Notes: generated by a model from the letters alone, not told the origin. A stretch of DNA of 64,000 nt from Carallia brachiata (GCA_021464245.1 JADCRB010000002.1:1837058-1901057); one strand, 5' to 3'; counted from the first letter of the stretch, positions 1 to 12,748 are shown. A program made the numbers and translations.

Positions 1-1979
1 ACTTTACTAATTAAAGGAACTAATTTTTTTTTTTTTTATAACTAACATTTGAGTATAAATATACATTCCCAAACAAAATAATGGTAATGAAATGGGAAAA
101 TTGATTAGAGGCTGCAAGGAAAGTCACGTGGGGAAGGGACTTCAAAAGTCAACAAGGCCCATGAGAGTACTGTACCTTTTGTCATGTGGAAGGGCCCAAT
201 CGCTTTGTACGAGCCTATCTGACAACCAATCAAGCAATCCCCATCATTGGATGATTTGGTCTCACTAGCACTTTTTTTTTTTTTTTAACCGTTGCCATTT
301 GCAGACAAGAAATAAAGAGACCAAGAACCCTGAAAATAAAGGAGTGGCTGGAAATTGTTTGCCCCTTTGGGGTTTTGGAGAGAATCGATTAAACAAATTG
401 GTACCTGTGAAGAGGGCGTCTCAGTGGATTATCAGAAAATATCTACCTTCGTCAAAAACAAAGATACTATTTTAAATAGTTACCTATCGTTAGAGGAAAA
501 AAAAAACAATTCAATACATGAGATTCTTACATTTTTAAATCAGAAAATAATGGATGTATGAAAATTTCTTTTTATTTTTATAAATAGGCTATTTCTACTA
601 TTTGAATCTGTAACCGTTAAGTCACATGAAACTAGTCTATAATTCTCTTGTAACCAGGGCCAACTGTTGCGGTTAGCCCGGTCGACCGGGACAAGAAATT
701 TGGCAACTGTTAAAGTCCGGTCTATCGAGTCTCAAAAAAAAAAAAAAAGGAGGGACTCCGGTCTATCGGGCTTACAGCAACAATTATCCTAGTTTCCTTT
801 GTTCAAGGAGAAATATCGCTATTCTCTAACGTCCGGAATAAATTAAATGTGAAAATGAATTGAAGAGAAATTAACTAGCAGTTTGTTATCTTTCAATTCA
901 TGATCTTTCATTTTCTGGAGGTGGGTCACGCTTGCTTTTTCGCCAAGGATGAAAATAATGGTGCCAGCCTGCCAGGCTGTGAGTTCTGAAGTGGGTTACA
1001 ATTTCTATCACTTTTCTACGCTCAAATCCGATTACATTCCCCACTGTTGGTCCATAAAGTGCCATGGGTCGAGGGCCTAGTGATAGGTACCCAACCGAAT
1101 CACATGTCTGATGTACTTCTTGATTGTGCTAGCTTTAGTGCAATAACATGGTTATACAAACTAGGATATTTTCTTTGTATTTTTTTTTTGTTAGAAGTAA
1201 GGGGAAATAGTTAGAAATATATTTATTAAAATTCAACTACAGAATTAAAATATTTCAACAGAGTGTGTTAACTATTTTTATTTAACTTACAAGACATTGA
1301 AAATTTGCATCAACAATGCGAGCCTAAAAAATAATAATAATAATAATCCATCCCAAGTCAAAACATTGATGAATGTGACTTGTTCTTTTAGTCCCAATTA
1401 CTCTTCTAGATATTAATGATCCTGTAGCATCTTCCAACGGAATTGCCAGTGACAGCCATTATTGATTGATGCAACTAAAGCACCTCTTCATCCATGTGTA
1501 TAACTATAGCACAACTACTTAATTATTAGCCGGGCCAACCTTAGGAAGCATCAGTTACTTATGTAGCATAACATTTGCTCGAATCTTTCAACAAATTTGT
1601 CTGCTCGTTATTCAATCCTCGTAATTTTTGGACTGGTACATCAAGCAAAAATTGAGGAAAGAACGATTGAAAATCTTTTATCTAATTTTCAACAAATTTA
1701 ATCATTTTGGAGGAACCTATTCCTTCTCAAGAGTGTATACTGTATATGCTAAACTATTCCTGGACAAGCTTTCATTCTCTCCCTCTCTCTGTTTTTTTTT
1801 TCTGTTTTTTAGGTGCAAGAGTGGAAAAGTAAGAGTAATTACCTCATAGTCCTATCAGAGAAGATTACGTTTTGAGCTCAGCCGTTACACCAAACTTATG
1901 GAGAAGAAAATTTTACGATATTCAGCAAGAGTTACCAACCTCTTTTAAAATTGTATACAGTCAGACCTACGTTTAGATT

Positions 1980-2062
1980 TATTATGCATCTCGAGGTGTT
2001 CGAACAGTCGTTGAATGTTAGCTCATATGGCTTTGCCACTAAACCATATTGCAAGGTGGTCA
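1980..2062 (-). mobile_element. SINE-like relic (tRNA-like head)
   Basis: Read on the minus strand, the segment starts with an A-box-like stretch (ATGGTTTAGTGGCAAAG) and continues about 45 bases later to a B-box-like GTTCGAACACC. This is the layout of a tRNA-derived SINE head. I could not find target-site duplications or a clear tail, so the limits are approximate. It could also be a fragment of another repeat family. Confidence 0.3.
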
Positions 2063-2937
2063 AGCTTTCATTCTCTATATACAGGCTCTTATTCACGAGA
2101 TTTTGATGTTTAAGTCGCGAATTCCTGTTTCCGGAGCAAGGGCATCGGAATTTGAGAGTATATATGTGCGTTTAGGACACAAGAAAAGGTAATGTGAAAA
2201 AAAAAAAAAAGGCATTATAATTTGTATATATTCAACCTTCTTTGAATGATACAATTGGGATGTTAATTTAATGGAAAACTAGGGGTAAAGGTCGCTACAA
2301 AACTTGCAGATGACTGTGGATCAGTTTTGGTTTCCTCTCCTCACTAACATTGTTGTAATGTTCCCCAGTCTGCTTCTCAAGACTCGCAACTCGCAAGGGC
2401 ATCATGGACACATGGAGTGATTTACACAACCAAGTTTTGGCTGATATATGACATTTCCGCAACGCAAGTAAATGGGATTTTCTGGGGAGCAAAATAAATG
2501 TTTTTTTCAAAATTAATTTTAATTGAAATTCAAACTCTAAATCACAAGTCAAGTGATTTTAATTTATCAGTGTAAACTATGAATATAGATATATAAAATA
2601 AAATGTGAACTAAATTTCAGAGTCCGATCTCCAGCATAAATTTTTTTAACAACAGGTTTCGAACCGTGTGCCTTAAGTCTTAGTAAGAAATACTAAAATA
2701 TGGGAGAAGTAAAAAAAAAAATAAAAATCACACATCGAAGAAATCGAATTGATTAAACATAAAGGCTAATGATGACATACATGTAATTTTTATTATTTAA
2801 GATCGTAATTTGGTAGTAATTTAGTACGTCTCTTCCCACATTAATTCGACCTTGAATTCCTGCGGCGTAGCCTTTTTGCTTACGCAAGCTGTGTGCGTTC
2901 TGCATGTATTTACGAATAGTTAACAATGAGACTGAAC

Positions 2938-3060
2938 ATGAAAGAGACTCATTCAAGTCCAATAGCGCTCGGGTGGTACCCCTATAGGAGTGGTTAAACG
3001 GAACATTCAAAAATAGAGATTATTCCAACCCTGATCCATATACGTTATAACCAACATATC
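2938..3060 (+). repeat. Dispersed repeat, copy 1 (SINE-like)
   Basis: This segment resembles one at about 16718-16860. Both start near CCAATAGCG or TCAATAGCG, followed by a GTGGTAC block, then TAGGAGT, then a block ending near GAGATTATT or GAATTATTTC. The first part fits a Pol III A-box (TAGCGGTCGAGTGG in the other copy). A third copy of the 3' half lies at about 15095-15215. Family assignment is inference. Confidence 0.4.
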
Positions 3061-3140
3061 CACGAACATGTTTTTTTGTTCAAAAAAACAAAGGGGCGGT
3101 TCCTTTTTTAGTTTTTTTTTTTTTTTCCTATGGTGGGAAG

Positions 3141-3818
3141 GGGATAAGTAATAAAAAAGTTCTAAACCTTTTCTAATTTTTTCAATTAAGTTTTATACCT
3201 TTTAAACATTTCAAATCAGTCTTATACCTTTTAAATTCATTTCAATTAAGTACTAATTTGGACAAAATTGCAGTCAACACGTTAACAAGCCTACTGACTA
3301 ACGAAAATACATTTTGAAAAGGAAAACACCAAATACCAAAAAAAATTCTCCCAAATACACTCTCTCCAAGTTGGCATAAGAAATAATTTCCTACCTTCTA
3401 AGAAGCCTCTGAGTTTTGACAAAACAAAAAATGATCGGATCTTAAAGCCTCTCTCTCTACTTTCCATTTTTTTCCTTATGTCTAAGTACAGTAACAACGA
3501 CAAATTAGGGTGATCTTTTTTTTTTTATTGGACATTATTTCCTGGAGTATTTATTTTCCTCAATTTATTTCCTGGGCCAACTTTAATGGCAGAGACTGTA
3601 TTTGGGGATGTTTTTTCAGGTATTTGGTGTTTATGTTTTATTCAAACCATATTTTCGTTAGTCAATAGACTACTTAACGTGTTGACTACAATTCCATCCA
3701 AATTAGTACTTAATTGAAATAAAATTAAAAAGTATAGGACTGATTTGAAATATTTAAAAGATATATAACTTAATTAAAAAAATTAAACAAAATTTAGAAC
3801 TTTTTTATTACTTATCCC
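3141..3818. mobile_element. Foldback (long inverted repeat) element 1
   Basis: The left arm (about 3141-3400) and right arm (about 3560-3818) are imperfect reverse complements. Both outer ends read GGGATAAGTAATAAAAAAGT going inward, and both arms carry blocks such as ACGTGTTGACT, CCAAATTAGTACTTAATTG and CAAATACC in mirrored order. The loop is about 160 bases, with no coding capacity. This is the structure of a foldback/MITE-type DNA element. I saw no clear target-site duplication, so the superfamily is not assigned. Confidence 0.7.
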
Positions 3819-5028
3819 TAGTGGGAAGAACCCAATTACATAAGAATAGCCATCAACAACGTATTCCGCATACCAGGCCCTGAAGTGCAAATGAAAAATT
3901 AGGCTTTGGGCTTGGATTGCATTTGTGTTGAGTTTGGGAGTGACTTGTTGGTCCATAGTCTACGAATCGGACTGGAATCGGCCCATTCAAAGGCTGAAAA
4001 TAAAAGGGCCGTGGATTTCGTTGGGTGATCCTAGGGTATTATTCTAAGAGTCCAACTAAGTGGACTGAAAGGTGGTGATTTCAAGTAGACATAATTAGTC
4101 CATCACTTTTGAGCCCATCCATACAAGACATTTTATATATTAGTATAGTCTTGTAATCGTCTGTTAATACTTCCTTTTAAATAAAAATAAAATAAAATAA
4201 AATTAAAAATCAAGAGAAAAGTTGTCTAAGTGGATTCGGTATATAGTCTAAGTAGTTAAAGTACAGTAATTGTCAACCACAAAATTTAGAGTTCAAATCT
4301 TAAATTTTACTCACAAAATTCTCTATCTCCTATTGCTTTAGTAGGTCCAAAATACAAAAAAAAAAAAAGTTCTCTAAGCAGAAAAATTTGCTAGAAAACA
4401 GATAGAGGATATTAAAAAAAAAATTGTTTATTAAAAACCAAGTTTTAAGATAACATTAAATTTAAATTAACACTAAATAAATTTAAAATTTAATGTTTTA
4501 AAAAAATAAAAAATAAAACTATCTCTAACTATTCACTAGCTAGTTTCTCTGACTATATACTAAAGCTCAAAAATCAATTGCGTGAAATTGATTCTACCAC
4601 ATTTGAGTCCACCCAGATTTTTGCATACTCGAAATTGTGTGCGATGCTGCTGGCAGGACGGGAACTTAGGATCCAATGTATAGAGGAAGCAAGAACGTTC
4701 AGGCTTGTTGAGGTTGTCAAAATCAAGATTTCCATAAGATTCCTTCGTTCCATGTTGGATCTTTTGCGGGATGGAGATTGAAGAGTCGTACAACCATATA
4801 CGTGTGTAACGTGAGTGCGACTTTGTGGACCTGCAGACCTCCAACAACTGGGTGGATTTTACTGTGTTTCAGAGTGAGTCGAGAGCATTTTGTAATTTTT
4901 ATATGACACAGAATTCTAGTACACGTGTCTTCGTCAACGTACAATTGCCTCCCGATCACAGGTTCATTCATTTCCAGGATAGGGTCCCTGGTCAATTCTA
5001 CCAATTTTTCTTCTTTTGTTTTGGTTCG

Positions 5029-5056
5029 TTCATTTCTTTCTTTCTTTCTTTCTTTT
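5029..5056 (+). repeat. (TTTC)n microsatellite
   Basis: A short run of TTTC units ends in a T tract. Simple sequence, no further meaning seen. Confidence 0.8.
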
Positions 5057-5663
5057 TTAACATATATTTCTTTTTTTTAAGTTATTACCTCCTAATTTTA
5101 AAAGCTCTAACGTTATATTAAGAAAAAATTTAATCTGACACTTAGTAACTAAAATAGCAATTAATTTATTAATAATTTTTTGACTTATTTTGAATCATTA
5201 TTTGATAAGCAGCTCATGAATGTATCAAATTCCATCAGTAAGGACAAAAAAAACGTAAGGAGGCAATTCTTTACAGTTGACAAACTCTTCAAACTCATTC
5301 TCAAAAAAAAAAAAACGAACTCTTTAAACTCTTCCAAGTGAACAAATGGTGAAGCCTAAAATCTTTATAGGATTTCAGTTCAAAAAATGAAAGAAAAAAT
5401 TATGTAAGTTATGCAAAAATTTAAATTATTAAATGATAAAAAAATATCTTAAATTAACAAAATAAATAATTAATTACGTATTTTTTATATATTATAGATT
5501 GCTGTGTAATTTTTTTTTTTTTTTGAAATATGTGGGCTTCGAACATTAAATCCAACACAAAGAACACAGAGACGTGGTCACTCTAGTTGCCTGTCATTTA
5601 ACGCTTCTATCATATCCACATCTCAGGCACACATTTCATTCTCTCCTCAGCAACAAAGCTCTC

Positions 5664-5669
5664 TATATT
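5664..5669 (+). promoter_or_regulatory. Possible TATA element of PsbS
   Basis: TATATT lies about 90 bases upstream of the PsbS start codon, a plausible spacing for a core promoter with a short 5' leader. No transcript evidence is available and AT-rich DNA gives many such matches, so this is tentative. Confidence 0.3.
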
Positions 5670-5754
5670 GGGATTTGGGAGAGCTATATCAAAGCATTAT
5701 TGTTAGTTCTTCTTTATCAAGGGGAAAAAGGAAAAACTTTATCAATAAAATCTA

Positions 5755-7414
5755 ATGGCTCAAACCATGTTGCTGATGTCTGGCATTTCAACGAGGCATG
5801 TTGTGGATTTGAGAAGAGACCCAATACTTCAATCCCAAGTTCAAAGACTTAGGCCTAAGCCATTCTCTCATCTTCTCTTCAATTCACTTTCTGGTAACAT
5901 TTGTTATTCTTATTCATCAAAAAGGCTCTCTACGGTTGCGATCTTCAAGTCTAAAACTAAGGCAGCTCCCGCCAAGAAGGTGGGTTTTTGACTTCTTTAC
6001 TATCATTCCAAAAAATTTGGCCAGTTTTCCTTAAATGCATGTATTGGCTGACTGTTTAATAAATTGTTGTCTTTTTTTTCCTGATTACCACTAAATAGGG
6101 TGCTTCACAAGCCGAAGTTAAAGGTTGAAGATGGTATTTTGGAACCTCTGGTGGGATTGGTTTCACTAAGCAGAATGAGCTATCGTTGGGCGTGTTGCCA
6201 TGCTCGGTTTTGCCGTAAGCACATCTTCTTATTTGATAATTTACCCACGCATGCCATTTTAATGTGTCACCTTTTCAATTTTTTAAGAAATATCATACAA
6301 GTTGAACCTATGTTTTAGAAGATGCCTGAATTGATCTCTCTTTTTGATTTCAAGTAAATCGGAGTGGACTTCAGATGAAAGAGAGGAGACCAACTTGTTG
6401 TATTCATTACTGCTATTTAACATGAAAGAAAAGGGTATAAATAAAGTGAGAGCAACTTCTAATGTGAGTTTCATATACTTATATTTGAGCAGTGATAACT
6501 GTAATTTTTTAAACGAACACAAACACTTCTGATCTCAATATACGGGAATTAAGAGAATGAGAGACCATCCTGTTTGTGTTAAAAGCTGGGTAGGGTCTGC
6601 AATTGACAAAGACAACAGAAAAAGGAATATACTGAAAAAAGGATCAATGAAAAAAAAAAATTAATAACAAGTAGATGGTGAAGATACAAATTGCACATGT
6701 AATAAAGAGGGATTTTAGGTCCTGGTATATGAAGTGCATTGCTGTTCATATGATTGGTATATGCAGGCATCCCTATTGGGGGAAGCAATTACAGGGAAAG
6801 GAATTCTAGCTCAGTTGAATTTAGAAACAGGAATTCCCATTTATGAGGCAGAACCACTTCTTCTTTTCTTCATCCTGTTCACTCTGCTTGGAGCAATAGG
6901 AGCATTGGGTGATCGAGGCAGCTTCGTGGATGACCCACCTGCAGGCCTCGAGAAGGCAGTGATACCTCCTGGAAAAGGCATCCGGGGAGCACTGGGTCTC
7001 AAAGAAAGAGGTAATTATTTTATTTACACTTCTGCATTGCCGAGTAGCGTATGTTTTCCCTCAGGAAAATGATTGTGTCCGAACATTCACTCGTTCTAAC
7101 ACCTAAAGTGCTCGTTTGCTACAACATTTTCACTTACACATTCAATTGTTGTTTATTCGTGTGTGCAAGGTCCACTGTTTGGGTTTACAAAGGCCAACGA
7201 GCTGTTCGTGGGGAGATTGGCTCAGCTTGGTATAGCTTTCTCTTTGATTGGAGAAATTATAACTGGGAAGGGTGCACTTGCGCAACTGAACATTGAGACA
7301 GGCATTCCCATTAACGAAATCGAACCGCTTGTGTTGTTCAATGTTGCCTTCTTCTTCTTTGCGGCATTGAATCCTGGGACTGGCAAATTCGTGACTGATG
7401 AGGAGGAGGATTAG
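5755..7414 (+). CDS. PSBS: Photosystem II 22 kDa protein PsbS, chloroplast precursor (two apparent 1-base losses)
   Basis: PsbS is the thylakoid four-helix protein that senses low lumen pH and triggers energy-dependent non-photochemical quenching. Exons: 5755-5979, 6112-6214, 6767-7010, 7170-7414. Exon 1 encodes a Ser/basic-rich transit peptide starting MAQTMLLM. The mature part is an internal duplication: two copies of the motif E(I/A)ITGKG(I/A)LAQLN(L/I)ETGIPI, each followed by a helix. The two lumenal pH-sensing glutamates lie in ETGIPIYEAEP and ETGIPINEIEP. The acidic end VTDEEED is typical. Exon 2 is broken as written: one T is missing in the run at 6137-6140 (family IFGTSGG) and one near 6183 (family ELFVGR). 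Allowing for both, the length is about 272 aa, normal for the family. The exon 2 acceptor at 6111 was chosen because it keeps phase 0 into PKLKVEDGI. The cause may be sequence error or a real lesion. Confidence 0.93.
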
Positions 7415-9172
7415 ATGAGCAGCTAGCAGCTAGTTTGTGCTTGTAACTTGGAAGAAACTATATTGTATATTTATTCAAGAAAAAAGACATATTATCCCCC
7501 CTTGCTCCATCTCCCTGCTCTATGTTCTCTTTTAAATAACGAGGAAGCATGACCTCTTTTCCTGGTGGATTTTTTTAGCAAATGGTGCGCGGATGATCAA
7601 TATTGACTTGGTTGTTAACATATTTTTTTGCTTTGTTATTTCCGCGATGGTAGACGATCTACCATGGATAGTAGTATAAGAGTAGTTTCCGTTTGCGGAG
7701 ACACATTTGATTAGTTTATATTTAATAATAGAGCCACTTAAAATTTTAGTTTCAGAGTTTAAGTTCATTTCATGAACCCTACCAAGTAAAAAAAAAAAAT
7801 AATAAATTGGTTGCATAAAATAGCTAGTTGATTAGTATTATGTCTAAAAAAAATGAAAAATTCGATTTTTACTTTTTTTTTAAATTTCTGCTATATTTGT
7901 TTTATGGGGTTTGGCTCTACAGATTTTGTACAAATTGTTGATTTTGTTTTCTTTCAATCCACTTGTTGCCAAGAGGAAAAATTACAACAAAAAAAAAAAA
8001 AAGTTTGATTTATGTCAAGAAAATCAGAACCAAAGAGCACGTAAACGAAGAAGAAAAAAAAGATAAGAATTCTGATTGAACTGCGCAAAGTCCTTGAGCC
8101 TTGGCCGGTTCTTCAAAAAATGGGGCACGTGGAAATGTAATATCGAGTTGTGAACTACTGTTGTCAGAATTGGATCAGATCGGTCGGTCGGACTGGTTGA
8201 ATTAGAGATCGATTAGTGGTCTGAACCGATTTAGGTAAATTTCGAAAGGTAACTTGAACTGATCAAAATTGGTAAAAATCGATGAAAATCGGACCGATTG
8301 GACCGGTCCAATAAAATTAAAAAATTTATAAATTACAATTTAATTTCATATGTTATTTAAATTATAATTTAAGTATTAAATTTAATTTAAAATTTTAATT
8401 TAGTCATAAATCTATTAAAAATTTTAATTTTATTCTTAAAATTAAAAAAAATTAATATTTAATCACTATTTATAAATATTATATTTTTATAATTACTTTT
8501 ATACACAATATATATTATTGAATATCGGTTCAAATACCGGTTTAACCGATTCAACATTGACCTACTAATATTTTCAGTTTAATGATCAGTCTGATTCTGA
8601 CAACCTTATTAGGAACAGGTTAACCGGCCCACAAATAAAAACAAAAATAAAAAAAGAGCTCCACTTAATTGCATCTTATTATATATTTTATTAATAACAT
8701 ACAATAATCCTCACTTAGATCTGCTGCGGTGCAGCCACTATCCATTTTAAACCAGGTCATGACAAAAGTTTAACAAAAAAAAAAAGAAAAAATAAAATCA
8801 AAAAAGGAAAAGATAGCTCCCAGGAGCCACCACGGCATCAACCTTTTCGTCCGAGAAAAAAAAAAAAAAAACAAAACAAAATAAACATTTACCCTTGATT
8901 GAACTCGATTCCCCTTATTACCACCTCTGCGACTGCTACAAAACCCTTCCCTTCTGTCTTGATTCTCATCTCTAGAAACCGTCAATCCATCTTTCTAAGA
9001 ATCTATATTTGACGGCCGGCAGGCAGCCCGGGAAAGTTAACGTTACCGGGCGATACACGTTCTGTGATCAACCCACCCACTTAAATAAAAGGTCTACAGG
9101 ATCATCTGTTGGGGAGTTTCCACACCGACACCGTCACAGTCAGGAATCATCATAACCGTTTTTCGTTGTCAG
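7415..9172. other. Intergenic spacer between PsbS and the zinc-ribbon-like gene
   Basis: It contains the 3' flank of PsbS, a MITE-like element at 8160-8604 and, near the right end, the probable 5' leader of the next gene. Poly-A/T runs are common. No gene is seen. Confidence 0.6.
8160..8604. mobile_element. MITE-like element with CCGG-rich ends
   Basis: The ends are inverted copies of GTTGTCAGAAT (8160-8170 and the complement at 8594-8604). Inside each end are GG-ACCGGT-type blocks, around an AT-rich core. Length (445 bp) and composition resemble the better-delimited element at 44893-45347, though the outermost bases differ. No clear target-site duplication was found, so it may be an older relative. 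Confidence 0.6.
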
Positions 9173-10936
9173 ATGGAGAAATCAGCGGTTCTTCGGGGAA
9201 ATTTCCAAAACGGGATTCACATTCACTCCTTCTCTTCTTCCTCTGCTTCTCACAGACATGTTAGCTACAGGTTCTCTCTCTCTCTCTCTCTCTCTCTGCC
9301 TCTATTATATAGTTGGGTCTCTTGTTTCTTGAATTTTTTGTTTGTTTTGTTTAAGATTCAGTGAGATGATTAGATGGATATTATAGAATTGGATTTTTGG
9401 ATGTTCAAATGGGTTTTCATGATTGGGTGATTTGAAGTTGATTAATTAGAACTTGGTTTCTGTTGTATGCTGTAAATTGATGTTTTTGCCTTTGATTTTA
9501 GCGTCTTCAGATTGTCCAAGATGGGGTCTTGATCTTGCTCCCCTAGTTTAATGGGCGTACTTTTATAGAGTTCCTTTTTTTTTTTTGGGTTCTTTCTTTC
9601 AGATATTAAATTGGGATGTGAAGTCAGATTCTGGGTTTTAAGAACTGTAAACATGTTTCAGTCATTGACAGTGATGTCAATTCATTCATCATAAGTGATT
9701 TGAACAGCGGGCGTGGCTTTTCTTTTCTTTTTAATTATTTAGTTTATTTGTGTCAAGTAGCATATAAGGATTCATGACAAAATGCAAAATATACGGACAG
9801 TCATTGTCTGATATTGATGCTTGTCTTCCCGAATGGACCAGATTGGCTGCCTCCCTGTCATGTTATTCTAGTTATTTACTTGTTGAAGGTTAAGAAACTG
9901 TTATCATATTTTCATTTTCGCGAACGAAATGACAGAACAAGCTATTTAGAGAACCTTAGTGTTATGCTATAATTGTTAAATATGGTAGGCTAGTTCCCCC
10001 AAATGGGGCATGTGGGCAGCATCAAAACAGTGATTTTGGTTATTCCATCTCTATCAAGAGTCTGTTGCGAAAGCTGAATGAGCATCAATTTTATAGTATG
10101 CTCAACTACTGGAGCAGATGGCAGGAAGTAGATATGGCCACTGTCATTTGCATTCCTGCTTTCATTGGCAAGATATGATGGCTTGCAATGAAATCTTCGT
10201 CCTACACGCACTGGCAAATTCAAATATATATTTCGAATATTCAAATTAAAGTGGTTAAACTATGATGTACATACAGTTTTTAAGCAAGTCTATCTGTGAG
10301 ACACACAGATACTAACTAAGAGTGAGATGAATTCCTGATCTTGTAATCGACATTAGTTGGATGAAAAATGGACTAAATATAATAGCCATGAGTATAAAAG
10401 GATAATAAGTGAGTATTAATAAAATTTCTGGTGGTTCTCAAACGCTTTATCATTCTATTATACTCATTTGTTTATTGGTTTTTCCTGTTTCTTGGTCATG
10501 TTTCTTCACCCGAATAAGCCATCAGTGTCTCTGATACAGCTGCGGTACTTGTGGGTATGAGTTAAACTTAAGCTCCTCCAATCGGAATACCTCAACTATT
10601 GGCTCAAAGTATGGGAAATCCATAAAGCGAGGGATCATCTCGTTTTTTGTCATTGATGAGAGCAGGTTTACCCAGGTTGATGAATTCCAATGCATTCCAC
10701 ACTTCTCAAAGTACTCTTGGAGTTTATTCCGCCGGAAAACAAAACTTCTTTGTCGTAAGTGTGGGAGTCATATCGGAACTGCTTATAATACTGAAACTTC
10801 CACTCACCCACATGTGTCTGATGAGTCGGATGTTTCCTCAGCTAATGATGGTACTGCAAAGAGGAAATACGATATTAAAATTCGTTCTTTACAACCTTCA
10901 ACTTTTGAGCAATCTGGCATTCCTCTTTACACATAA
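9173..10936 (+). CDS. Small zinc-ribbon-like protein, At4g08330 type
   Basis: Two exons (9173-9270 and 10540-10936) encode 164 aa; the splice creates an AGC codon and all lengths are in frame. The N-terminus (residues 1-30) is Ser/His-rich and could be a targeting peptide; the Arabidopsis relative is labelled chloroplastic in databases, from memory. The conserved part begins SYSCGTCGYELNLSS, with Cys34-x2-Cys37, followed by NRNTSTIGSKYGKS and KRGIISFF. A second pair, Cys104-x2-Cys107 (LLCRKCGSHIG), closes the probable zinc ribbon. The C-terminus carries the block KYDIKIRSLQPS. The biochemical role is unknown. The family, which I recall as plant-wide, is recognised confidently; zinc binding is inferred from the two CxxC pairs. 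The 1.27-kb intron begins with a (TC)n tract and holds no other gene I can support. Confidence 0.85.
9273..9297 (+). repeat. (TC)n microsatellite at the intron 5' end
   Basis: An uninterrupted TC dinucleotide run starts two bases after the exon 1 donor of the zinc-ribbon-like gene. Length polymorphism here would lie right beside the splice site. Confidence 0.9.
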
Positions 10937-12748
10937 TGTGCTGTAGTGACCTGCAAGCCTCGTCATGGCAATGTTTGTCGCTGGGTATCAGCAAGTTAAC
11001 AACTATACCAGCATCTTCGTGTAAACATGTTTTGCATCCTCTTTTACTTGTAATTTTGTTTCTATACCATTTCTTAAATTAGGACCTGTACATAGCATAA
11101 TGAGAAATTCAAACAAGAAGTGTGGGTGTTTGAAGGGGATCAGAGTTAAAGTTAGTACATAAACTTCCATTGTAGAATTCTAGTGTGATATCTTGCATTC
11201 AGAATAATGAAGAATAGCGTTTGCTGATGCATACTTGTATTGTATGTTATCTACTTAAAGCCTTCGCTTTTTTAATCAATCGGTTCCATAGTCTTTAATT
11301 AGCAAGGAAAGTGATGGCACGTATGTGATTTCGGATTTGCTTATCGAGATAATTTCTTAATTTTGGACCTGCGGATGGAGAACGGTGGGAGAAATCTTAC
11401 CAGTCATTTTTGGTTGGAGATACATGCCTAATTTCAAGACCATTGGATTATTCTTAATTTTTTGCGATGTTAATGGGGCGTTTCGATGTACAAGACTTCC
11501 ATGCTACGGGGTTTAATGTAGTTAAGCGTACAGTTTTACTCTTATTTGAAACTTGACCTCTACGTTACAGTATAATAATTTTACTATTACATTAAGGCTA
11601 GGACTTAAATTTTTTATTTATAAGATGTTTGAGGCGTTGGAGTGACAATTAATTTTATTAGTGCCTGTCAGGAATTACCTGTACCCATCGGAGATTACCC
11701 ATATCAGCTCTGACAAGTACGAGGTCAAAACCAATTGACTAGAGAATGAAGCAGGGATCCTTATTTTTTGTATTTTTTTAGCGAATATGGGGACAGTAAT
11801 AAGTTTAGCTATTCCCGTTCCCATACTCTCCTCGTACCAGTCTTTTTTTTTATTATTTATTCTTTAATCTTAGATAAATAGAATTAAATTCTCTAACTCT
11901 TCAAAAACCATTCACCTCATTACTGCCAGCAAAATTGAGTCTCTGTCTTTCTCTCTGTATAGTGTTTTGGAATCCGATACCCAGATGCGCGTGACCACAT
12001 AAAATGTCTTGTTTGCTTGTCTACACCCAATAAGAACTCCTGCATTGGTTGTCCAATGACATATATGGGGATTGTGGAGGGATAAGTCCATGATAATGAC
12101 TATGTATGGTGCTTCTAGGTAGTGGGTTAGGTGCAAAATGCCATTGATGAAAAACTCTCATAAGATCTTATATATAATTAAAATTATAAAAAACAAAAAG
12201 ATTTAAAGATGAATAAATAGAATGAATTTTAGGACCTGAATAATTTCAATTGGTGGCTTATTTAAACATTTAAGATCTCCCTCCAGCTTTATATCATCAA
12301 TGGTCCTCTCGCTTACAGCATTAATACTTGAATATAGACATGATAGAAAAAGCACAAATAGGATATTTTTTAGCGCAATCCAGACTTGCTATGTCACAAA
12401 GATAATTATAAATTAGTCACTATATATTTTTTTTAAAAAAATCATATCATATTTTTAGAAAATCTGATTATTGACCTTTCTATATCATATGAAATTTTGT
12501 AAAACATAAGCAATAGTCAACAAGGCACATTTATGAGATAAAAATAGACAAATTAAGGTAATCTGAATATAACTTTATTTTCTTTTTTCATCGAAGTTGA
12601 GTAAAAAAGAGGAATAATAATTCATATTGTTGATTACCTTAGCACCTTTCGCCTTGCTTTAATAACAAAAGAGTTCTCTCGCCTTCAATAACATAATAAA
12701 TACAATAGTCTTGATTAATCTAATGGTGTGGTCAGAATAATGTGTGCG

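Larger units (their letters stand above)
1..5754. other. Repeat-rich intergenic spacer, left end of window
   Basis: I recognise no gene here. The stretch is AT-rich with many poly-A/T runs. It holds a SINE-like relic (about 1980-2062), a dispersed-repeat copy (about 2938-3060) and a large foldback element (3141-3818), listed separately. A perfect G-box CACGTG lies at 125-130. A less AT-rich, low-copy-looking patch at about 4560-5004 has short open frames on both strands but no family I can name. The remainder shows nothing supportable. Confidence 0.6.

Noticed and set aside
5574..5852. Open frame of 92 codons overlapping PsbS exon 1 in another frame
   Set aside because: The PsbS transit peptide and downstream exons define the real frame; this one has no family resemblance.
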